Of a DNA stretch of 64,000 nucleotides, positions 59,278 through 64,000 are shown in pieces. Every line of letters begins with the position of its first letter. The stretch's first letter is position 1. Source of the DNA: Ruminococcus bovis (GTDB taxonomy: Bacteria; Bacillota; Clostridia; Oscillospirales; Acutalibacteraceae); NCBI RefSeq assembly GCF_005601135.1, contig NZ_CP039381.1, positions 1,981,941 to 2,045,940 on the forward strand, written 5' to 3'. Below the pieces are notes generated by a model. The model was given only the letters and a program-made list of their open reading frames with translations. It did no database searches and was not told the origin of the DNA. The position numbers and the translations under genes were made by a program.

Positions 59278-60822
59278 ATGGCGAAAGCAAAAGAAAAAGT
59301 TCTTGTTCTTGATTTTGGTGGTCAGTACAACCAGCTTATTGCAAGACGAGTTCGTGATCACCATGTATATGCTGAAATTAAGCAGTACACTACAGATATA
59401 GAAGAAATTAAGGCCGAAAATTATAAGGGCATTATTTTCACAGGTGGACCAAACTCAGTTTATGATATGAGTTCACCTCATTATTCAAAAGAAATCCTTG
59501 AACTAGGTATTCCGGTTCTTGGTATTTGCTATGGTTGTCAGCTAATCACATGGATGTGTGACGGTAAGGTTGAATCAGCTATTAATAGCGAATACGGTAA
59601 AATCCAAATTGATATTTCAAAGTCTGAGAGCAAACTGTTTAAGGATGTTCCTAAGGAAAATATTGTTTGGATGAGCCACACTGACTATGTTAGTGAAATT
59701 CCAAAAGGTTTTGAAGTTACTGCATCATCAAAGGACTGTCCTTGTGCAGCTTTTGAAAATGTAGATAAGAACCTATACGCAGTACAGTTCCATCCTGAAG
59801 TTACTCACTCAGAATATGGTAATGTTATTCTAAAGAACTTTCTTTATGAAGTTTGCCATTGTTCAGGTGACTGGCAGATGGATAGCTTTATCGACAATAC
59901 AGTTAATGCACTAAGAGAAAAGATTGGTGACAAAAAGGTTGTCCTAGGTCTTTCCGGTGGTGTTGACAGTTCTGTTGCTGCTGCACTTCTAAGTAAGGCA
60001 GTAGGTAAGCAGTTAACTTGTGTATTTGTTGACCAAGGTTTAATGCGTAAAAATGAAGGTGACTTTGTTGAAGAAACTTTCACAAAGTTATTTGATATGA
60101 ACTTTGTTCGTGTAAACTGTGGCCACGAATTTATCTCAAAACTAAAGGGTGCAACAGATCCTGAAGATAAGAGAAAGATTATCGGTACAGAATTCTATAA
60201 AGTATTCTGGGATAAAATCAGAGAAGAAGCTGATGGTGGTTTCTTTGCTCAAGGTACAATTTATCCTGACTGTATCGAAAGTGGTAAGGGTAACGCAGAT
60301 AAAATCAAAACTCACCACAATAAGGTTGCAATGCCTGAAGATATTAAGTTTGATGATGTTGTTGAACCACTTTGCGACCTGTTTAAGGATGAAGTTAGAG
60401 TAGTTGGCGAAAAACTGGGTATCCCCAAGGAACTTGTTTGGAGACAACCATTCCCAGGCCCTGGTTTAGGTGTTAGAATTATTGGCGAAATCACAGAAGA
60501 AAAGATTAAAATTCTTCAAGATGCCGATGCAGTTTTCAGAGATGAAATTGCAAAGAGTGGTATCGCTCAGGATTTAAGCCAGTTCTTCTGTGTACTACCG
60601 GATGTTAGAACAGTTGGTGTTATGGGTGACCATAGAACATATGACCACCTTGTAGCAATTCGTGCAGTTACAACCGATGACTTTATGACTGCCGACTTTG
60701 CAAGAATCCCTTATGATGTCCTTGCAAGAGTCTCTAACCGTATCGTTAATGAGTGCGAACATATCAATCGTGTAGTTTACGATATTACATCAAAACCACC
60801 CGGCACAATCGAGTGGGAATAA
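59278..60822 (+). CDS. guaA: GMP synthase (glutamine-hydrolysing)
   Basis: A 514-residue enzyme aminating XMP to GMP. The class I glutaminase has GICYGCQLITW with the nucleophilic Cys, and HPEVTHSEYG. The ATP pyrophosphatase loop is VVLGLSGGVDSSVAAALLSK. It ends PPGTIEWE, the universal end of the family, whose codons are a known target for integrases. The start at 59278 has GAGGTG 5 bases before ATG. Foreign DNA begins right after the stop. Confidence 0.97.
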   Translation: MAKAKEKVLVLDFGGQYNQLIARRVRDHHVYAEIKQYTTDIEEIKAENYKGIIFTGGPNSVYDMSSPHYSKEILELGIPVLGICYGCQLITWMCDGKVESAINSEYGKIQIDISKSESKLFKDVPKENIVWMSHTDYVSEIPKGFEVTASSKDCPCAAFENVDKNLYAVQFHPEVTHSEYGNVILKNFLYEVCHCSGDWQMDSFIDNTVNALREKIGDKKVVLGLSGGVDSSVAAALLSKAVGKQLTCVFVDQGLMRKNEGDFVEETFTKLFDMNFVRVNCGHEFISKLKGATDPEDKRKIIGTEFYKVFWDKIREEADGGFFAQGTIYPDCIESGKGNADKIKTHHNKVAMPEDIKFDDVVEPLCDLFKDEVRVVGEKLGIPKELVWRQPFPGPGLGVRIIGEITEEKIKILQDADAVFRDEIAKSGIAQDLSQFFCVLPDVRTVGVMGDHRTYDHLVAIRAVTTDDFMTADFARIPYDVLARVSNRIVNECEHINRVVYDITSKPPGTIEWE

Positions 60823-60840
60823 GGCAAAATCGAGAGGGAA
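60802..60840 (+). repeat. Near-direct repeat of the guaA 3' end (candidate attL)
   Basis: GGCACAATCGAGTGGGAA (60802-60819, inside guaA) is repeated at 60823-60840 as GGCAAAATCGAGAGGGAA, 16 of 18 identical, offset 21 bp. The second copy lies after the stop, at the point where sequence character changes, so it probably derives from an earlier gene end or attachment site. Confidence 0.65.
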
Positions 60841-60879
60841 CCGCATAAACAGTGGCTTTTTGAGTGGTTAGCGTTAAGA

Positions 60880-60899
60880 ATGATAGCAAAATGATAGCA
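60880..60899 (+). repeat. Tandem ATGATAGCA repeats, candidate integrase arm-type sites
   Basis: ATGATAGCA occurs at 60880-60888 and 60891-60899, 11 bp apart, about 60 bp inside the junction. This spacing and position fit integrase arm-binding repeats. Confidence 0.45.
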
Positions 60900-60966
60900 C
60901 CCTCAAAAGCACCTTTATTCTAAGGTTTATTCCGGTTTGCAGGTACAATTATATAATAAAAGTTTA

Positions 60967-61004
60967 GGCATTACTGACTTGTTGCAGTCGGTAATGCCTT
61001 TTTT
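60967..61004 (+). terminator. Intrinsic terminator after guaA, inside the element
   Basis: GGCATTACTGAC / GTCGGTAATGCC, a 12-bp stem with one GU pair and an 8-nt loop, then six T. It faces host transcription from guaA and lies at the 3' end of the XRE gene as well. Confidence 0.85.
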
Positions 61005-61008
61005 GCTT

Positions 61009-61521
61009 TTATTGATTTTTCAGTTTGTCCTCAAATGCTTCCAACATAGCGTTATTCAGGTCATCTGACAGCAGCTTTACATATTCGCTGTCAGTGTCAT
61101 ATTTAGGATAGTTATAACGCCACTCGTCATACTCTTCCTTGGTTATTTCTCCGGCTTTCAATTTGGCGCTTTGCTCTGCCCACGCCTTTACCGCCCGAAG
61201 AACAGAAGCGTTTGAAAAACTCAGCTTGGTTTCTCCGTCCTTTTCTTCGGCTTGTAAACCGTAGATATCCTCAAGTGCGAATAAGGTATGCATTAACCCA
61301 AGCTCTGAGTCAATGTCGGGAACATCCAACGCAAGAGGTGAAACATCTAACGCTTTTGCAAGCTCCTTTGTAATATCTGCTTTCGGAGTTCTTGTGCCCG
61401 ATTCATACTGAGCGATTCTAATGTCAGCAGTTTTTTCGGGAAATCCGATAAGCTGACCGAGATACTTTTGTGTGAAATTCTTTAAGTTACGAATGTATTT
61501 GATTCTTTCGCCGATAGCCAT
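61009..61521 (-). CDS. XRE family helix-turn-helix repressor of the mobile element
   Basis: A 170-residue regulator. The HTH is in residues ~1-62: MAIGERIKYIRNLKNFTQKY, QLIGFPEKTADIRIAQYESG, with TRTPKADITKELAKALDVS. The C-terminal ~100 residues are acidic and unassigned. Divergent from the excisionase gene, with ATATGTTTAGT-type boxes in both promoters, it is likely the repressor that keeps the element quiet. GAGGTGA precedes ATG. Confidence 0.88.
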   Translation of the reverse strand: MAIGERIKYIRNLKNFTQKYLGQLIGFPEKTADIRIAQYESGTRTPKADITKELAKALDVSPLALDVPDIDSELGLMHTLFALEDIYGLQAEEKDGETKLSFSNASVLRAVKAWAEQSAKLKAGEITKEEYDEWRYNYPKYDTDSEYVKLLSDDLNNAMLEAFEDKLKNQ

Positions 61522-61552
61522 TTCAAATCACCTCAAATAATATGATACACAT

Positions 61553-61582
61553 AGTATAGCATATATGTTTAGTGCTTGTCAA
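61553..61582 (-). promoter_or_regulatory. Promoter of the XRE repressor gene
   Basis: On the minus strand TTGACA, 18-bp spacer, TATACT. One ATATATGTTTAGT box (61561-61573) lies within the spacer, so self-repression is likely. Confidence 0.75.
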
Positions 61583-61683
61583 CAAAAATTAAACAAAAAA
61601 GTTTTATTTTTTCTAACTCAATCCGCTTGACTTAACTATATATGTTTAGTATAATAGAAATAGACTAAGCAATATAGTTTAGT
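61561..61683. promoter_or_regulatory. Three operator-like repeats between the XRE and excisionase genes
   Basis: ATATATGTTTAGT is found at 61561-61573 and 61638-61650, and AATATAGTTTAGT at 61671-61683. All three point the same way; the first two lie in the spacers of the two divergent promoters. Probably bound by the XRE protein. The rest of the ~270-bp gap holds a CGCCCGGGCG palindrome near 61715. Confidence 0.6.
61627..61655 (+). promoter_or_regulatory. Promoter of the excisionase-integrase operon
   Basis: TTGACT (61627-61632), 17-bp spacer, TATAAT (61650-61655), with the second operator box in the spacer. Confidence 0.8.
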
Positions 61684-61794
61684 TATCTGTCACATATCAC
61701 AGTAAAGGTATGTCCGCCCGGGCGAATCGGTTGGCGGTCAGAAAGTATTCCGACACGAAATAAATTGAAATTTACTATGAAAGGGGGTTTGTCT

Positions 61795-61992
61795 ATGTCA
61801 GGAACTATGTTTATGCGAGTGAGTGAAGTTGCGGAGGAATTGGGCGTTTCCGAATCTTACGCATATAAACTCATTCAAAAGCTGAATAAAGAACTGAAGG
61901 CAACCGGATGCCTTACACTTCCGGGAAGAATTGACCGTAAATTCTTTCACGATCATATTTATGCGACCAGAACAAATAGTGAAAAGGAGTGA
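61795..61992 (+). CDS. Excisionase-like small helix-turn-helix protein
   Basis: A 65-residue protein with a MerR/excisionase-type HTH: MRVSEVAEELGVSESYAYKL near the start, then GCLTLPGRIDRKFFHDHIYA with the wing. Tn916-type elements encode a similar protein just before the integrase, where it directs excision. The start at 61795 has AAAGGGGG ~7 bases upstream; a longer in-frame start at 61765 is less likely. The integrase begins 8 bases downstream. Confidence 0.82.
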   Translation: MSGTMFMRVSEVAEELGVSESYAYKLIQKLNKELKATGCLTLPGRIDRKFFHDHIYATRTNSEKE

Positions 61993-61999
61993 TGTGTAA

Positions 62000-63076
62000 A
62001 TGGGCGCATTTAAAGATAAGAAAAGCGGAAGCTGGTATGTTCAATTCCGCTATACAGATTGGCAGGGTAAGCGCCAACAAAAGCTTAAGCGTGGGTTTGC
62101 AACAAAGCACGAAGCGCTGGAGTGGGAACGTGAGTTCCTATTGCAGAAACAAACGGATGTAACAATGTCCTTTGGCAGCTTCTATGAGCTATATAAAAAG
62201 GATATAAAGCCTCGGCTCAAAGAAAACACTTGGCAGACAAAGGAAAACATCATCGAGGGTAAAATTATTCCTTATTTCAAGGATAGAAAGCTCTGTGACA
62301 TATCCGCAACGGACGTGATTGAATGGCAAAACGAGATAAGGACACTCAAAAATAAGCACGGGAAGCTATATTCCAAGACGTATCTCCGTACCGTTCACAA
62401 TCAGCTCAGCGCTATGTTCAATCACGCTGTGCGTTATTACGGCTTGCGTACCAATCCTGCGTCCATCGCAGGAAATATGGGTGAAAAGGAAAGCAAGGAG
62501 ATGAAGTTTTGGACGCTTGAAGAATATAAAATCTTCTCGGAAGCGATGATGGACAAGACTGTTTCATACTATGCGTTTGAGATGCTGTATTGGACGGGTA
62601 TTCGATTGGGTGAGTTGTTAGCTCTCACACCGGCGGATTTTGATTTCAAAGCTCAAACCGTCACCATCAACAAATCATTTCAGCATTTGGCAGGTAAGGA
62701 CATTATTACGTCACCGAAAACCAAAAAGAGCAATCGCACGATAAATATGCCTGATTTCCTTTGTGAAGAAATGCAGGACTATTTATCAATGTTTTACAGC
62801 CGTGGCGAAGACGATCGTATATTCCCGATTTCAAAAAGCTATCTTCATCACGAGATGGACAGAGGAGCGAAGCAAGCCGGGGTTAAGCGTATCAGAATAC
62901 ACGACCTTAGACATTCACACGTTTCTTTGTTGATTGAAATGGGCTTTTCAGCTTTAGCCATTGCCGATAGGTTGGGACACGAAAGCATAGATGTTACTTA
63001 TCGCTATGCACACTTGTTCCCGTCCAAGCAAAAGGATATGGCAGATAGGCTTAATGATCTCGGAAAGGCAGGTTAA
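62000..63076 (+). CDS. int: Tyrosine site-specific integrase
   Basis: A 358-residue phage/Tn916-type integrase. Residues ~1-50 are an AP2-like arm-binding domain (GSWYVQFRYTDWQGKRQQKL); ~60-160 the core-binding SAM-like domain; ~170-350 the catalytic domain. Active residues: R in YWTGIRLGELLAL, HxxR in IHDLRHSHVSLL, H in RLGHESIDVT, and the nucleophile Tyr in YRYAHLFP. It probably acts on the guaA 3' end at the junction ~1.2 kb upstream. The gene is intact. Confidence 0.95.
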   Translation: MGAFKDKKSGSWYVQFRYTDWQGKRQQKLKRGFATKHEALEWEREFLLQKQTDVTMSFGSFYELYKKDIKPRLKENTWQTKENIIEGKIIPYFKDRKLCDISATDVIEWQNEIRTLKNKHGKLYSKTYLRTVHNQLSAMFNHAVRYYGLRTNPASIAGNMGEKESKEMKFWTLEEYKIFSEAMMDKTVSYYAFEMLYWTGIRLGELLALTPADFDFKAQTVTINKSFQHLAGKDIITSPKTKKSNRTINMPDFLCEEMQDYLSMFYSRGEDDRIFPISKSYLHHEMDRGAKQAGVKRIRIHDLRHSHVSLLIEMGFSALAIADRLGHESIDVTYRYAHLFPSKQKDMADRLNDLGKAG

Positions 63077-63079
63077 AAT

Positions 63080-63400
63080 ATGTCAGCTAAAAATTTAGAC
63101 CGCCACAACCGCTGGCGCAGTAAGACAGTGGCGTTCAGAGTATCGCCGGAAGAATGGGAGCATTTTGAAAAAATCGTCGCTCTGTCAGGCTTATCCAAGC
63201 AAGATTACCTCATTGAGCGCACTTTGCAGCGTGATATTATCGTGCAGGGTAATCCGAGAGTGTATAAGGCTCTCAAAAATCAAATGCAAGATATTTACGG
63301 GGAGCTGCGGCGTATCAGCAATGGCGGAGCGGTTTCAGATGAAATACTCGATACGCTCAACCTGATTGCTGTTACCCTCGGCGGAATGAAGGGGGAATGA
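63080..63400 (+). CDS. MobC-like relaxosome accessory protein
   Basis: A 106-residue basic protein. VAFRVSPEEWEHFEKIVALS, followed by GLSKQDYLIERTLQRDI, has the ribbon-helix-helix pattern of plasmid mobilization MobC proteins. It would help the relaxase bind oriT. No relaxase is in the window; one is expected downstream. It starts 3 bases after int. Another small RHH regulator is possible. Confidence 0.7.
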   Translation: MSAKNLDRHNRWRSKTVAFRVSPEEWEHFEKIVALSGLSKQDYLIERTLQRDIIVQGNPRVYKALKNQMQDIYGELRRISNGGAVSDEILDTLNLIAVTLGGMKGE

Positions 63401-63402
63401 AA

Positions 63403-64000
63403 ATGAGTTGTGAAAATGAAATGACCGCTCATAGCACACCTGTTGGAGCAGGTGATGAGCAGTCATCAACAAAATATCTTGATACAAGTATAGCAGATGA
63501 TTTGTCTGATTTCAATAGTTTGGACTTAAATTGTTTTGACGAAAATTATCTGCACACCGTTTCTATGACTGAGTTGTACGACACTGTATATGAAAACAGA
63601 CCGCCGATCATTGACGGTCTGCTGTACAGCGGACTGTATCTGTTTGTCGGCTCGCCGAAAATCGGCAAGAGCTTTTTGATGGCGCAGCTTGCTTATCATA
63701 TCAGCACCGGAACGCCGATTTGGAATTACAAGGTCAGCAAAGGTACGGTGCTTTACCTTGCCCTTGAAGATGATTACAGTCGCTTGCAGAAGCGGTTGTA
63801 TCAGATGTTTGGTACCGACAGCGCCGACAATCTGTACTTATCCGTTTCGGCAAGTCAGTTGAATGACGGCTTGGACAAGCAGTTGGAAAGTTTTATCACG
63901 AAGCACACCGACACCAATCTCATAATCATCGACACTTTGCAAAAGGTGCGTGAGGTAAGCTCTGATTACAGCTACTCGAATGATTATGAGATTATCAGCA
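63403..64000 (+). CDS. AAA family ATPase, RepA/DnaB-like, truncated by window edge
   Basis: The frame from 63403 stays open to the window end, giving 199 residues of a longer protein. After a ~75-residue acidic N terminus, the Walker A is LFVGSPKIGKSFLMAQLAYH; VLYLALEDDYSRLQKRLYQM and the Walker B LIIIDTLQKVRE follow, as in RepA-like hexameric ATPases (AAA_25 type). On mobilizable elements such proteins help replication or maintenance. The first codons include a long inverted repeat (63422-63465). Confidence 0.85.
   Translation, partial: MSCENEMTAHSTPVGAGDEQSSTKYLDTSIADDLSDFNSLDLNCFDENYLHTVSMTELYDTVYENRPPIIDGLLYSGLYLFVGSPKIGKSFLMAQLAYHISTGTPIWNYKVSKGTVLYLALEDDYSRLQKRLYQMFGTDSADNLYLSVSASQLNDGLDKQLESFITKHTDTNLIIIDTLQKVREVSSDYSYSNDYEIIS
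63422..63465. repeat. Long interrupted inverted repeat at the start of the ATPase gene
   Basis: TGAC/GTCA, GCTCA/TGAGC and CACCTG/CAGGTG nest around a TTGGAG loop, making a 44-nt stem-loop within codons 7-21. Confidence 0.6.

Larger units (their letters stand above)
60823..64000 (+). mobile_element. Left end of an integrative mobilizable element inserted at guaA (continues past the window)
   Basis: Base composition rises from the AT-rich host, and codon choice shifts to more C/G-ending codons, right after guaA. The gene set is an XRE repressor, an excisionase-like HTH protein, a tyrosine integrase, a MobC-like protein and an AAA ATPase, typical of Firmicutes mobilizable elements. The right end and the relaxase are outside the window. 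Confidence 0.85.

Noticed and set aside
1..64000. CRISPR array or restriction/toxin-antitoxin defence locus
   Set aside because: No regularly spaced repeats and no defence-type protein families were seen in the window.

Overview
The window is from a low-GC Firmicute, most likely a spore-forming gut Clostridia (Oscillospiraceae/Ruminococcaceae-like). This rests on the AT-rich host DNA, SD sequences of the GGAGG and GGTGA types, AddA, a SpoIVFB-type M50 protease, and the order M50 - TIGR03960 - TIGR03936. Species assignment is not possible from the sequence alone. About 60 genes are dense and mostly co-oriented on +. The last ~3.1 kb is visibly richer in GC and is the left end of an integrated mobilizable element.

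Layout. 1-4740: 3' part of addA, an SDR dehydrogenase with an AraC-type regulator, and a flavodoxin-like reductase. 4741-5353: non-coding, with a terminator and a MITE-like palindromic element. 5354-8806 (-): two flavoproteins and a small membrane exporter. 8932-15147: VanZ, MATE, a one-TM protein with an M50 protease, and three radical-SAM or radical-SAM-associated proteins. 15266-35961: a nearly complete assimilatory sulfur regulon. It holds the sulfate ABC importer, the path from glutamyl-tRNA to siroheme (hemA, sirC, hemC, a cobA-hemD fusion, hemB, hemL), an Rrf2 regulator, and a 12-gene operon. The operon encodes MetY, a siroheme sulfite reductase, TusA, thioredoxin, a ThiS-like carrier ending GGGQ, a ThiF-like activator, a JAMM protease, TrxB, AprA, AprB, CysD and CysN. 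Together they would take sulfate through APS and sulfite to sulfide, then through a protein thiocarboxylate to homocysteine. Two copies of a dyad-like motif, one at the sulfate importer promoter and one at the metY promoter, are candidate Rrf2 operators.

36315-45431 is the most unusual part. An N-carbamoylsarcosine-amidase-type hydrolase, hydantoinase/oxoprolinase subunits A and B, and an NCS1 permease fused to a cytidylate-kinase-like domain are followed by an EamA transporter. The last gene encodes an ECF sigma factor fused to an amidase-like domain that keeps the Asp and Lys but has Ala in place of the nucleophilic Cys. I read this as a hydantoin/N-methylhydantoin (creatinine-derived) utilisation cluster with its own ligand-sensing sigma factor; the function is inferred. 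Hairpin/T-tract structures sit immediately before hyuA and before the permease, with no room for another promoter, so read-through is required.

45471-60822: rodA (-), fhs, tsaE, tsaB, rpiB, upp, a divergent LysR/YeiH pair, pyrB with a fused PyrI-type zinc tail behind tRNA-Leu(CAA), and the purine genes purC, purF, purB, purA, guaA. From 60823: a mobile element inserted at the guaA 3' end, with a degenerate copy of the gene end, direct repeats, an XRE repressor with operator-like boxes in two divergent promoters, an excisionase-like protein, a tyrosine integrase, a MobC-like protein and a truncated AAA ATPase.
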